Below, piece by piece: positions 23,103 through 36,173 of a DNA stretch of 64,000 nucleotides (the first letter of the stretch is position 1; each line of letters begins with the position of its first letter). The stretch is from Aphelocoma coerulescens (taxonomy: Eukaryota > Chordata > Aves > Passeriformes > Corvidae). The notes under the pieces were generated by a model. That model worked only from the letters and a program-made list of their open reading frames with translations. It ran no database searches and was not told the origin of the DNA. Both the position numbers and the translations under genes were made by a program. The stretch spans positions 186,001 to 250,000 of the forward strand of contig NW_027183505.1 of assembly GCF_041296385.1 (NCBI RefSeq), given 5' to 3'.

Positions 23103-25284
23103 TGGGACAGCCAGCTGCAGAGCTCAAGGGAAGAAGCCCAAAGTGTCACAATGGCTCCTTGCCTTCACATGCAACACCTGGGTCACAATGGTCTCCTTGA
23201 TTCCATGAGGCCCCACTGTGTCACAATGGCTCCTTGGTTCCATCAGGTTCCGCAGTGTCACCATGGTCTCCTTTGATCCGCACTGTCATCATGGACAATT
23301 GGTTCCATGAGGCCCCGCAGTGTCACAATGGTCCCTTGCTTCCATAGGTTTGATGTTGTAACAATGGACTCCTTGCTTCTATGAGCTAGCCTGCTTTTTG
23401 CAGAGGTGTCTTTGGTTCCAACAAGGCCCCGCTGTGTCTCAGTGCACCCTGGCTTCCATGTGGATGTGGAGTATCACAAAGGCTCCTTGGTTCCACCAGG
23501 TCCTGCTGTGTCACAATGGGTCCTGTGGTCCCTGAGGCCCTCCAAAGTCATCGTGAAGGCTTGCTTCCATGAGGTTCCATTATGTGCCAGTGGTCATCTT
23601 GGTTCCAGGAGTTTCCTTAGTGTCACAATGCTCTCCATGCTTCCTTTAGGCCCTGCTTTGCCACAATGGTCCCCTTGTTTCCATGAGGCCCTGCTGTGTC
23701 ACAATGGACGTACGGTTCCATGATGTTGCGTGGTGTCACCGTGCTCTTCTTGAATCCGCAGTGTAACCATGGACCATTGGTTCCATGCGGCCTGGCAGTG
23801 TCACAATGGGCTCCTTGATTCCATGATTCCCCACGGTGTCACAATGGAGCCTTGTTTCTAGGAGGTTCTGTACTGTGACAATTGTCTCCTTGATGCCATC
23901 AGCCCCTGCAGTGTCACAATGGCTCCTTGGTTCCATGAGGAACACAATAGCTTGGCATAAGCATTGAGCAACAGCTGCTGAACACACCTGGCAACATCTG
24001 CTTGCATCAAAAGAGGGCTTCAAGCTGACAATGGCACCAGCAGCTTCCATCTGCAACAGACACCCAGGAAAGGACAGGCTGTGCCAGTTTGGACAAATTT
24101 GGAGGAAAATATCCTCTGATAGAAGGCAGGTTACACCCAGCCATCCCCCACCAGGTTTGGGAAAAAAGAATTTTCCTGGGAAGAAAGTGAAAGAGAGAAA
24201 ACCTCTTTTTTTAACAAACACCCAGGAAAAGGATAACAATGCTAAATATTAAAACCTCTCGCTGTGCAGAGAAAGCTGGGATAATTTGAGAGTCCTTCCG
24301 TGTTTCGGTGGGGTCTCCTGAAACATCCATAGACAGCGAGGCCCGTGCAAAGAAACAGGGAGCGATTCTTGAGAGAAGTTTCAGAGCTCTTTCTTCTCCA
24401 GCCACATGGGCGGGGCACTGCCAAAGAACTGAGCAATCACGGCACAAGCAGGGCCCTCCTCGCACAAGGCAACACAAAATAAGCAGTGCTGAACAGGATT
24501 AGGGCACATGTGAGCAGGGAGCAGGGAGACCCCCCGTGCCCAGGCCATGCCTCTACCCCAGGGTCCCCTCTTCCCATGACCTCATGGCAGGGGGGAGGAA
24601 CCCCAACACTTCCGTAGGTGTAGTCTCTCTCCTCCTCCTTGCAGCTGCCTCATGGGCCCACATTCAGGGCTCCCACCTGGGTAGAAAATTCTCCCAATGT
24701 GCTCTGATGTTGAAAGAGTCAAGAAGAGAAGAAGGGAAAAAAACCCCCGAAGTCCCAGGAAAACAAAGTTCAACTCTCCATCTCCCTCCAGAGAAAAGGA
24801 GCTGAAAACTGGCTAAAAAGAAACAAGGTTGTTTCCACCGCTCTTGCTGCAAGCAGGATGCAGAGGAGTGTGTATGTGTGTCCTTGAACAAACGCTCTGA
24901 GAAGTTTGTCCGTTTTTTTTTTTTCCTCTCTCCCCTCTCAGGCTCAGTTGAAAGGCACAGAAATGCACAAAGTTCACTTCTGGGCATAGAGCAGCAATAG
25001 GGGATACACATGATAAAGTCACCCCAAGACACAGGGACAGAGAATTCAGTGGAAAGACTCCGAGAATTCTGCTCCCAGAGATCATTCCTGCTCACACTGA
25101 CCCTTGTAGAAAGGGGACATCGTTCCAGGCAGCCTGTACTGAGCATGTGGCTCCTGAGTGGGGTTTGTTGTTTAGGAAACCTGCTCCGGCTTTTCCATCC
25201 TTTCCTTCCAAACAGGAAAACTTCTCCTGGGGCTGTGTGCAGGCAGAGCCCTGAGGAGAGCAGGTGGCACATGGTGCGCTGGGC
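23103..25284 (+). repeat. Unit U12, H subtype with ccatcc variant
   Basis: Length 2182 bp; minisatellite block 23146-23940. H type with C at 25199 (ccatcctttcc, normally ccattctttcc). U16 shares the change 8714 bp later. Confidence 0.97.
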
Positions 25285-27459
25285 TGGGACAGCCAGCTGC
25301 AGAGCTCAAGGGAAGAAGCCCAAAGTGTCACAATGGCTCCTTGCCTTCACATGCAACACCTGGGTCACAATGGTCTCCTTGATTCCATGAGGCCCCACTG
25401 TGTCACAATGGCTCCTTGGTTCCATCAGGTTCCGCAGTGTCACCATGGTCTCCTTTGATCCGCACTGTCATCATGGACAATTGGTTCCATGAGGCCCCGC
25501 AGTGTCACAATGGTCCCTTGCTTCCATAGCTTTTACGTTGTAACAATGGACTCCTTGCTTCTATGAGCTAGCCTGCTTTTTGCAGAGGTGTCTTTGGTTC
25601 CAACAAGGCCCCGCTGTGTCTCTGCACCCTGGCTTCCATGTGGATCTGGAGTATCACAAAGGCTCCTTGGTTCCACCAGGTCCTGCTGTGTCACAATGGG
25701 TCCTGTGGTCCCTGAGGCCCTCCAAAGTCATTGTGGAGGCTTGCTTCCATGAGGTTCCATTATGTGCCAGTGGTCATCTTGGTTCCAGGAGTTTCCTTAG
25801 TGTCACAATGCTCTCCATGCTTCCATTAGGCCCTGCTTTGCCACAATGGTCCCCTTGTTTCCATGAGGCCCTGCTGTGTCACAATGGACCTATGGTTCCA
25901 TGATGTTGCGTGGTGTCACCGTGCTCTTCTTGAATCCGCAGTGTAACCATGGACCATTGGTTCCATGCAGCCGTGTCACAATGGGCTCCTTGATTCCATG
26001 ATTCCCCACGGTGTCACAATGGAGCCTTGTTTCTAGGAGGTTCTGTACTGTCACAATTGCCTCCTTGATGCCATCAGCCCCTGCAGTGTCACAATGGCTC
26101 CTTGGTTCCATGAGGAACACAATAGCTTGGCATAAGCATTGAGCAACAGCTGCTGAACACACCTGGCAACATCTGCTTGCATCAAAAGAGGGCTTCAAGC
26201 TGACAATGGCACCAGCAGCTTCCATCTGCAACAGAGACCCAGGAAAGGACAGGCTGTGCCGGTTTGGACAAATGTGGAGGAAAATATCCTCTGATAGAAG
26301 GCAGGTTACACCCAGCCCTCCCCCACCAGGTTTTTGGAAAAAAGAACTTTCCTGGGAAGAAAGTGAAAGAGATAAAAACTATTTTTTTAACAAACACACA
26401 GGAAAAGGATAACAATGCTAAATATTAAAAGCTCTCGCTGTGCAGAGAAAGCTGGGATAATTTGAGAGTCCTTCCGTGTTTCGGTGGGGTCTCCTGAAAC
26501 ATCCATAGACAGCGAGGCCCGTGCAAAGAAACAGGGAGCGATTCTTGAGAGAAGTTTCAGAGCTCTTTCTTCTCCAGCCACATGGGCGGGGCACTGCCAA
26601 AGAACTGAGCAATCACAGCACAACCAGGGCCCTCCTCGCACAGGGCAACACAAAATAAGCAGTGCTGAACAGGATTAGGGCACATGTGAGAAGGGAGCAG
26701 GGAGACCCCGTGCCCAGGCCATGCCTCTACCCCAGGGTCCCCTCTCCCATGACCTCATGGCAGGGGGGAGGAACCCCAACACTTCCGTAGGTGCAGTCTC
26801 TCTCCTCCTCCTTGCAGCTGGCTCATGGGCCCACATTCAGGGCCCCCACCTCGGGAGAAAATTCTCCCAATGTGCTCTGATGTTGAAAGAGTCAAGAAGA
26901 GAAGAAGGGAAAAAAACCCCCAAAGTCCCAGGAAAACAAAGTTCAACTCTCCATCTCCCCCCAGAGAAAAGGAGCTGAAAACTGGCTAAAAAGAAACAAA
27001 GTTGCTTCCCTCTGCTCTTGCTGCAAGCAGGATGCAGAGGAGTGTGTATGTGTGTCCTTGAACAAACGCTCTGAGAAGTTTGTCCGGTTTTTTTTCCTCT
27101 CCCCCCTCTCAGGCTCAGTTGAAAGGCACAGAAATGCACAAAGTTCACTTCTGGGCATAGAGCAGCAATAGGGGATACACACGATAAAGTCACCCCAAGA
27201 CACAGGGACAGAGGATTCAGTGGAAAGACTCCGAGAATTCTGCTCCCAGAGATCATTCATTCCTGCTCACACTGACCCTTGTAGAAAGGGGACATCGTTC
27301 CAGGCAGCCTGTACTGAGCATGTGGCTCCTGAGTGGGGTTTGTTGTTTAGGAAACCTGCTCCGGCTTTTCCATTCTTTCCTTCCAAACAGGAAAACTTCT
27401 CCTGGGGCTGTGTGCAGGCAGAGCCCTGAGGAGAGCAGGTGGCACATGGTGCGCTGGGC
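25285..27459 (+). repeat. Unit U13, D2 subtype with two linked variants
   Basis: Length 2175 bp; minisatellite block 25328-26115. D2 with T at 25872 (gaggccctgctg) and G at 27214 (gaggattcag), which destroys the first of the paired EcoRI sites. Both changes recur in U17 at a distance of 8714 bp. Confidence 0.97.
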
Positions 27460-29641
27460 TGGGACAGCCAGCTGCAGAGCTCAAGGGAAGAAGCCCAAAG
27501 TGTCACAATGGCTCCTTGCCTTCACATGCAACACCTGGGTCACAATGGTCTCCTTGATTCCATGAGGCCCCACTGTGTCACAATGGCTCCTTGGTTCCAT
27601 CAGGTTCCGCAGTGTCACCATGGTCTCCTTTGATCCGCACTGTCATCATGGACAATTGGTTCCATGAGGCCCCGCAGTGTCACAATGGTCCCTTGCTTCC
27701 ATAGGTTTGATGTTGTAACAATGGACTCCTTGCTTCTATGAGCTAGCCTGCTTTTTGCAGAGGTGTCTTTGGTTCCAACAAGGCCCCGCTGTGTCTCAGT
27801 GCACCCTGGCTTCCATGTGGATGTGGAGTATCACAAAGGCTCCTTGGTTCCACCAGGTCCTGCTGTGTCACAATGGGTCCTGTGGTCCCTGAGGCCCTCC
27901 AAAGTCATCGTGAAGGCTTGCTTCCATGAGGTTCCATTATGTGCCAGTGGTCATCTTGGTTCCAGGAGTTTCCTTAGTGTCACAATGCTCTCCATGCTTC
28001 CTTTAGGCCCTGCTTTGCCACAATGGTCCCCTTGTTTCCATGAGGCCCTGCTGTGTCACAATGGACGTACGGTTCCATGATGTTGCGTGGTGTCACCGTG
28101 CTCTTCTTGAATCCGCAGTGTAACCATGGACCATTGGTTCCATGCGGCCTGGCAGTGTCACAATGGGCTCCTTGATTCCATGATTCCCCACGGTGTCACA
28201 ATGGAGCCTTGTTTCTAGGAGGTTCTGTACTGTGACAATTGTCTCCTTGATGCCATCAGCCCCTGCAGTGTCACAATGGCTCCTTGGTTCCATGAGGAAC
28301 ACAATAGCTTGGCATAAGCATTGAGCAACAGCTGCTGAACACACCTGGCAACATCTGCTTGCATCAAAAGAGGGCTTCAAGCTGACAATGGCACCAGCAG
28401 CTTCCATCTGCAACAGACACCCAGGAAAGGACAGGCTGTGCCAGTTTGGACAAATTTGGAGGAAAATATCCTCTGATAGAAGGCAGGTTACACCCAGCCA
28501 TCCCCCACCAGGTTTGGGAAAAAAGAATTTTCCTGGGAAGAAAGTGAAAGAGAGAAAACCTCTTTTTTTAACAAACACCCAGGAAAAGGATAACAATGCT
28601 AAATATTAAAACCTCTCGCTGTGCAGAGAAAGCTGGGATAATTTGAGAGTCCTTCCGTGTTTCGGTGGGGTCTCCTGAAACATCCATAGACAGCGAGGCC
28701 CGTGCAAAGAAACAGGGAGCGATTCTTGAGAGAAGTTTCAGAGCTCTTTCTTCTCCAGCCACATGGGCGGGGCACTGCCAAAGAACTGAGCAATCACGGC
28801 ACAAGCAGGGCCCTCCTCGCACAAGGCAACACAAAATAAGCAGTGCTGAACAGGATTAGGGCACATGTGAGCAGGGAGCAGGGAGACCCCCCGTGCCCAG
28901 GCCATGCCTCTACCCCAGGGTCCCCTCTTCCCATGACCTCATGGCAGGGGGGAGGAACCCCAACACTTCCGTAGGTGTAGTCTCTCTCCTCCTCCTTGCA
29001 GCTGCCTCATGGGCCCACATTCAGGGCTCCCACCTGGGTAGAAAATTCTCCCAATGTGCTCTGATGTTGAAAGAGTCAAGAAGAGAAGAAGGGAAAAAAA
29101 CCCCCGAAGTCCCAGGAAAACAAAGTTCAACTCTCCATCTCCCTCCAGAGAAAAGGAGCTGAAAACTGGCTAAAAAGAAACAAGGTTGTTTCCACCGCTC
29201 TTGCTGCAAGCAGGATGCAGAGGAGTGTGTATGTGTGTCCTTGAACAAACGCTCTGAGAAGTTTGTCCGTTTTTTTTTTTTCCTCTCTCCCCTCTCAGGC
29301 TCAGTTGAAAGGCACAGAAATGCACAAAGTTCACTTCTGGGCATAGAGCAGCAATAGGGGATACACATGATAAAGTCACCCCAAGACACAGGGACAGAGA
29401 ATTCAGTGGAAAGACTCCGAGAATTCTGCTCCCAGAGATCATTCCTGCTCACACTGACCCTTGTAGAAAGGGGACATCGTTCCAGGCAGCCTGTACTGAG
29501 CATGTGGCTCCTGAGTGGGGTTTGTTGTTTAGGAAACCTGCTCCGGCTTTTCCATTCTTTCCTTCCAAACAGGAAAACTTCTCCTGGGGCTGTGTGCAGG
29601 CAGAGCCCTGAGGAGAGCAGGTGGCACATGGTGCGCTGGGC
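27460..29641 (+). repeat. Unit U14, H subtype
   Basis: Length 2182 bp; minisatellite block 27503-28297. Standard H copy, counterpart of U10 in the second tetramer. Confidence 0.97.
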
Positions 29642-31816
29642 TGGGACAGCCAGCTGCAGAGCTCAAGGGAAGAAGCCCAAAGTGTCACAATGGCTCCTTG
29701 CCTTCACATGCAACACCTGGGTCACAATGGTCTCCTTGATTCCATGAGGCCCCACTGTGTCACAATGGCTCCTTGGTTCCATCAGGTTCCGCAGTGTCAC
29801 CATGGTCTCCTTTGATCCGCACTGTCATCATGGACAATTAGTTCCATGAGGCCCCGCAGTGTCACAATGGTCCCTTGCTTCCATAGCTTTTACGTTGTAA
29901 CAATGGACTCCTTGCTTCTATGAGCTAGCCTGCTTTTTGCAGAGGTGTCTTTGGTTCCAACAAGGCCCCGCTGTGTCTCTGCACCCTGGCTTCCATGTGG
30001 ATCTGGAGTATCACAAAGGCTCCTTGGTTCCACCAGGTCCTGCTGTGTCACAATGGGTCCTGTGGTCCCTGAGGCCCTCCAAAGTCATTGTGGAGGCTTG
30101 CTTCCATGAGGTTCCATTATGTGCCAGTGGTCATCTTGGTTCCAGGAGTTTCCTTAGTGTCACAATGCTCTCCATGCTTCCATTAGGCCCTGCTTTGCCA
30201 CAATGGTCCCCTTGTTTCCATGAGGCCCCGCTGTGTCACAATGGACCTATGGTTCCATGATGTTGCGTGGTGTCACCGTGCTCTTCTTGAATCCGCAGTG
30301 TAACCATGGACCATTGGTTCCATGCAGCCGTGTCACAATGGGCTCCTTGATTCCATGATTCCCCACGGTGTCACAATGGAGCCTTGTTTCTAGGAGGTTC
30401 TGTACTGTCACAATTGCCTCCTTGATGCCATCAGCCCCTGCAGTGTCACAATGGCTCCTTGGTTCCATGAGGAACACAATAGCTTGGCATAAGCATTGAG
30501 CAACAGCTGCTGAACACACCTGGCAACATCTGCTTGCATCAAAAGAGGGCTTCAAGCTGACAATGGCACCAGCAGCTTCCATCTGCAACAGAGACCCAGG
30601 AAAGGACAGGCTGTGCCGGTTTGGACAAATGTGGAGGAAAATATCCTCTGATAGAAGGCAGGTTACACCCAGCCCTCCCCCACCAGGTTTTTGGAAAAAA
30701 GAACTTTCCTGGGAAGAAAGTGAAAGAGATAAAAACTATTTTTTTAACAAACACACAGGAAAAGGATAACAATGCTAAATATTAAAAGCTCTCGCTGTGC
30801 AGAGAAAGCTGGGATAATTTGAGAGTCCTTCCGTGTTTCGGTGGGGTCTCCTGAAACATCCATAGACAGCGAGGCCCGTGCAAAGAAACAGGGAGCGATT
30901 CTTGAGAGAAGTTTCAGAGCTCTTTCTTCTCCAGCCACATGGGCGGGGCACTGCCAAAGAACTGAGCAATCACAGCACAACCAGGGCCCTCCTCGCACAG
31001 GGCAACACAAAATAAGCAGTGCTGAACAGGATTAGGGCACATGTGAGAAGGGAGCAGGGAGACCCCGTGCCCAGGCCATGCCTCTACCCCAGGGTCCCCT
31101 CTCCCATGACCTCATGGCAGGGGGGAGGAACCCCAACACTTCCGTAGGTGCAGTCTCTCTCCTCCTCCTTGCAGCTGGCTCATGGGCCCACATTCAGGGC
31201 CCCCACCTCGGGAGAAAATTCTCCCAATGTGCTCTGATGTTGAAAGAGTCAAGAAGAGAAGAAGGGAAAAAAACCCCCAAAGTCCCAGGAAAACAAAGTT
31301 CAACTCTCCATCTCCCCCCAGAGAAAAGGAGCTGAAAACTGGCTAAAAAGAAACAAAGTTGCTTCCCTCTGCTCTTGCTGCAAGCAGGATGCAGAGGAGT
31401 GTGTATGTGTGTCCTTGAACAAACGCTCTGAGAAGTTTGTCCGGTTTTTTTTCCTCTCCCCCCTCTCAGGCTCAGTTGAAAGGCACAGAAATGCACAAAG
31501 TTCACTTCTGGGCATAGAGCAGCAATAGGGGATACACACGATAAAGTCACCCCAAGACACAGGGACAGAGAATTCAGTGGAAAGACTCCGAGAATTCTGC
31601 TCCCAGAGATCATTCATTCCTGCTCACACTGACCCTTGTAGAAAGGGGACATCGTTCCAGGCAGCCTGTACTGAGCATGTGGCTCCTGAGTGGGGTTTGT
31701 TGTTTAGGAAACCTGCTCCGGCTTTTCCATTCTTTCCTTCCAAACAGGAAAACTTCTCCTGGGGCTGTGTGCAGGCAGAGCCCTGAGGAGAGCAGGTGGC
31801 ACATGGTGCGCTGGGC
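29642..31816 (+). repeat. Unit U15, D2 subtype with caattag variant
   Basis: Length 2175 bp; minisatellite block 29685-30472. It shares the A variant (29840) with U11 and is its counterpart in the second tetramer. Confidence 0.97.
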
Positions 31817-33998
31817 TGGGACAGCCAGCTGCAGAGCTCAAGGGAAGAAGCCCAAAGTGTCACAATGGCTCCTTGCCTTCACATGCAACACCTGGGTCAC
31901 AATGGTCTCCTTGATTCCATGAGGCCCCACTGTGTCACAATGGCTCCTTGGTTCCATCAGGTTCCGCAGTGTCACCATGGTCTCCTTTGATCCGCACTGT
32001 CATCATGGACAATTGGTTCCATGAGGCCCCGCAGTGTCACAATGGTCCCTTGCTTCCATAGGTTTGATGTTGTAACAATGGACTCCTTGCTTCTATGAGC
32101 TAGCCTGCTTTTTGCAGAGGTGTCTTTGGTTCCAACAAGGCCCCGCTGTGTCTCAGTGCACCCTGGCTTCCATGTGGATGTGGAGTATCACAAAGGCTCC
32201 TTGGTTCCACCAGGTCCTGCTGTGTCACAATGGGTCCTGTGGTCCCTGAGGCCCTCCAAAGTCATCGTGAAGGCTTGCTTCCATGAGGTTCCATTATGTG
32301 CCAGTGGTCATCTTGGTTCCAGGAGTTTCCTTAGTGTCACAATGCTCTCCATGCTTCCTTTAGGCCCTGCTTTGCCACAATGGTCCCCTTGTTTCCATGA
32401 GGCCCTGCTGTGTCACAATGGACGTACGGTTCCATGATGTTGCGTGGTGTCACCGTGCTCTTCTTGAATCCGCAGTGTAACCATGGACCATTGGTTCCAT
32501 GCGGCCTGGCAGTGTCACAATGGGCTCCTTGATTCCATGATTCCCCACGGTGTCACAATGGAGCCTTGTTTCTAGGAGGTTCTGTACTGTGACAATTGTC
32601 TCCTTGATGCCATCAGCCCCTGCAGTGTCACAATGGCTCCTTGGTTCCATGAGGAACACAATAGCTTGGCATAAGCATTGAGCAACAGCTGCTGAACACA
32701 CCTGGCAACATCTGCTTGCATCAAAAGAGGGCTTCAAGCTGACAATGGCACCAGCAGCTTCCATCTGCAACAGACACCCAGGAAAGGACAGGCTGTGCCA
32801 GTTTGGACAAATTTGGAGGAAAATATCCTCTGATAGAAGGCAGGTTACACCCAGCCATCCCCCACCAGGTTTGGGAAAAAAGAATTTTCCTGGGAAGAAA
32901 GTGAAAGAGAGAAAACCTCTTTTTTTAACAAACACCCAGGAAAAGGATAACAATGCTAAATATTAAAACCTCTCGCTGTGCAGAGAAAGCTGGGATAATT
33001 TGAGAGTCCTTCCGTGTTTCGGTGGGGTCTCCTGAAACATCCATAGACAGCGAGGCCCGTGCAAAGAAACAGGGAGCGATTCTTGAGAGAAGTTTCAGAG
33101 CTCTTTCTTCTCCAGCCACATGGGCGGGGCACTGCCAAAGAACTGAGCAATCACGGCACAAGCAGGGCCCTCCTCGCACAAGGCAACACAAAATAAGCAG
33201 TGCTGAACAGGATTAGGGCACATGTGAGCAGGGAGCAGGGAGACCCCCCGTGCCCAGGCCATGCCTCTACCCCAGGGTCCCCTCTTCCCATGACCTCATG
33301 GCAGGGGGGAGGAACCCCAACACTTCCGTAGGTGTAGTCTCTCTCCTCCTCCTTGCAGCTGCCTCATGGGCCCACATTCAGGGCTCCCACCTGGGTAGAA
33401 AATTCTCCCAATGTGCTCTGATGTTGAAAGAGTCAAGAAGAGAAGAAGGGAAAAAAACCCCCGAAGTCCCAGGAAAACAAAGTTCAACTCTCCATCTCCC
33501 TCCAGAGAAAAGGAGCTGAAAACTGGCTAAAAAGAAACAAGGTTGTTTCCACCGCTCTTGCTGCAAGCAGGATGCAGAGGAGTGTGTATGTGTGTCCTTG
33601 AACAAACGCTCTGAGAAGTTTGTCCGTTTTTTTTTTTTCCTCTCTCCCCTCTCAGGCTCAGTTGAAAGGCACAGAAATGCACAAAGTTCACTTCTGGGCA
33701 TAGAGCAGCAATAGGGGATACACATGATAAAGTCACCCCAAGACACAGGGACAGAGAATTCAGTGGAAAGACTCCGAGAATTCTGCTCCCAGAGATCATT
33801 CCTGCTCACACTGACCCTTGTAGAAAGGGGACATCGTTCCAGGCAGCCTGTACTGAGCATGTGGCTCCTGAGTGGGGTTTGTTGTTTAGGAAACCTGCTC
33901 CGGCTTTTCCATCCTTTCCTTCCAAACAGGAAAACTTCTCCTGGGGCTGTGTGCAGGCAGAGCCCTGAGGAGAGCAGGTGGCACATGGTGCGCTGGGC
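31817..33998 (+). repeat. Unit U16, H subtype with ccatcc variant
   Basis: Length 2182 bp; minisatellite block 31860-32654. C at 33913 matches U12. Confidence 0.97.
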
Positions 33999-36173
33999 TG
34001 GGACAGCCAGCTGCAGAGCTCAAGGGAAGAAGCCCAAAGTGTCACAATGGCTCCTTGCCTTCACATGCAACACCTGGGTCACAATGGTCTCCTTGATTCC
34101 ATGAGGCCCCACTGTGTCACAATGGCTCCTTGGTTCCATCAGGTTCCGCAGTGTCACCATGGTCTCCTTTGATCCGCACTGTCATCATGGACAATTGGTT
34201 CCATGAGGCCCCGCAGTGTCACAATGGTCCCTTGCTTCCATAGCTTTTACGTTGTAACAATGGACTCCTTGCTTCTATGAGCTAGCCTGCTTTTTGCAGA
34301 GGTGTCTTTGGTTCCAACAAGGCCCCGCTGTGTCTCTGCACCCTGGCTTCCATGTGGATCTGGAGTATCACAAAGGCTCCTTGGTTCCACCAGGTCCTGC
34401 TGTGTCACAATGGGTCCTGTGGTCCCTGAGGCCCTCCAAAGTCATTGTGGAGGCTTGCTTCCATGAGGTTCCATTATGTGCCAGTGGTCATCTTGGTTCC
34501 AGGAGTTTCCTTAGTGTCACAATGCTCTCCATGCTTCCATTAGGCCCTGCTTTGCCACAATGGTCCCCTTGTTTCCATGAGGCCCTGCTGTGTCACAATG
34601 GACCTATGGTTCCATGATGTTGCGTGGTGTCACCGTGCTCTTCTTGAATCCGCAGTGTAACCATGGACCATTGGTTCCATGCAGCCGTGTCACAATGGGC
34701 TCCTTGATTCCATGATTCCCCACGGTGTCACAATGGAGCCTTGTTTCTAGGAGGTTCTGTACTGTCACAATTGCCTCCTTGATGCCATCAGCCCCTGCAG
34801 TGTCACAATGGCTCCTTGGTTCCATGAGGAACACAATAGCTTGGCATAAGCATTGAGCAACAGCTGCTGAACACACCTGGCAACATCTGCTTGCATCAAA
34901 AGAGGGCTTCAAGCTGACAATGGCACCAGCAGCTTCCATCTGCAACAGAGACCCAGGAAAGGACAGGCTGTGCCGGTTTGGACAAATGTGGAGGAAAATA
35001 TCCTCTGATAGAAGGCAGGTTACACCCAGCCCTCCCCCACCAGGTTTTTGGAAAAAAGAACTTTCCTGGGAAGAAAGTGAAAGAGATAAAAACTATTTTT
35101 TTAACAAACACACAGGAAAAGGATAACAATGCTAAATATTAAAAGCTCTCGCTGTGCAGAGAAAGCTGGGATAATTTGAGAGTCCTTCCGTGTTTCGGTG
35201 GGGTCTCCTGAAACATCCATAGACAGCGAGGCCCGTGCAAAGAAACAGGGAGCGATTCTTGAGAGAAGTTTCAGAGCTCTTTCTTCTCCAGCCACATGGG
35301 CGGGGCACTGCCAAAGAACTGAGCAATCACAGCACAACCAGGGCCCTCCTCGCACAGGGCAACACAAAATAAGCAGTGCTGAACAGGATTAGGGCACATG
35401 TGAGAAGGGAGCAGGGAGACCCCGTGCCCAGGCCATGCCTCTACCCCAGGGTCCCCTCTCCCATGACCTCATGGCAGGGGGGAGGAACCCCAACACTTCC
35501 GTAGGTGCAGTCTCTCTCCTCCTCCTTGCAGCTGGCTCATGGGCCCACATTCAGGGCCCCCACCTCGGGAGAAAATTCTCCCAATGTGCTCTGATGTTGA
35601 AAGAGTCAAGAAGAGAAGAAGGGAAAAAAACCCCCAAAGTCCCAGGAAAACAAAGTTCAACTCTCCATCTCCCCCCAGAGAAAAGGAGCTGAAAACTGGC
35701 TAAAAAGAAACAAAGTTGCTTCCCTCTGCTCTTGCTGCAAGCAGGATGCAGAGGAGTGTGTATGTGTGTCCTTGAACAAACGCTCTGAGAAGTTTGTCCG
35801 GTTTTTTTTCCTCTCCCCCCTCTCAGGCTCAGTTGAAAGGCACAGAAATGCACAAAGTTCACTTCTGGGCATAGAGCAGCAATAGGGGATACACACGATA
35901 AAGTCACCCCAAGACACAGGGACAGAGGATTCAGTGGAAAGACTCCGAGAATTCTGCTCCCAGAGATCATTCATTCCTGCTCACACTGACCCTTGTAGAA
36001 AGGGGACATCGTTCCAGGCAGCCTGTACTGAGCATGTGGCTCCTGAGTGGGGTTTGTTGTTTAGGAAACCTGCTCCGGCTTTTCCATTCTTTCCTTCCAA
36101 ACAGGAAAACTTCTCCTGGGGCTGTGTGCAGGCAGAGCCCTGAGGAGAGCAGGTGGCACATGGTGCGCTGGGC
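33999..36173 (+). repeat. Unit U17, D2 subtype with two linked variants
   Basis: Length 2175 bp; minisatellite block 34042-34829. T at 34586 and G at 35928 match U13, including loss of one EcoRI site. Confidence 0.97.

Larger units (their letters stand above)
18746..27459 (+). repeat. Tetrameric higher-order repeat, copy A (U10-U13, 8714 bp)
   Basis: H-D2-H-D2. Private marks at 21126, 25199, 25872 and 27214 all recur exactly 8714 bp later. The marks directly support duplication of at least 6.1 kb; the outer boundary was chosen at unit starts. Confidence 0.9.
27460..36173 (+). repeat. Tetrameric higher-order repeat, copy B (U14-U17, 8714 bp)
   Basis: Matches copy A at 29840, 33913, 34586 and 35928. 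The following units U18-U19 lack these marks, so the duplication was a single event of four units or was not extended further. Confidence 0.9.
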
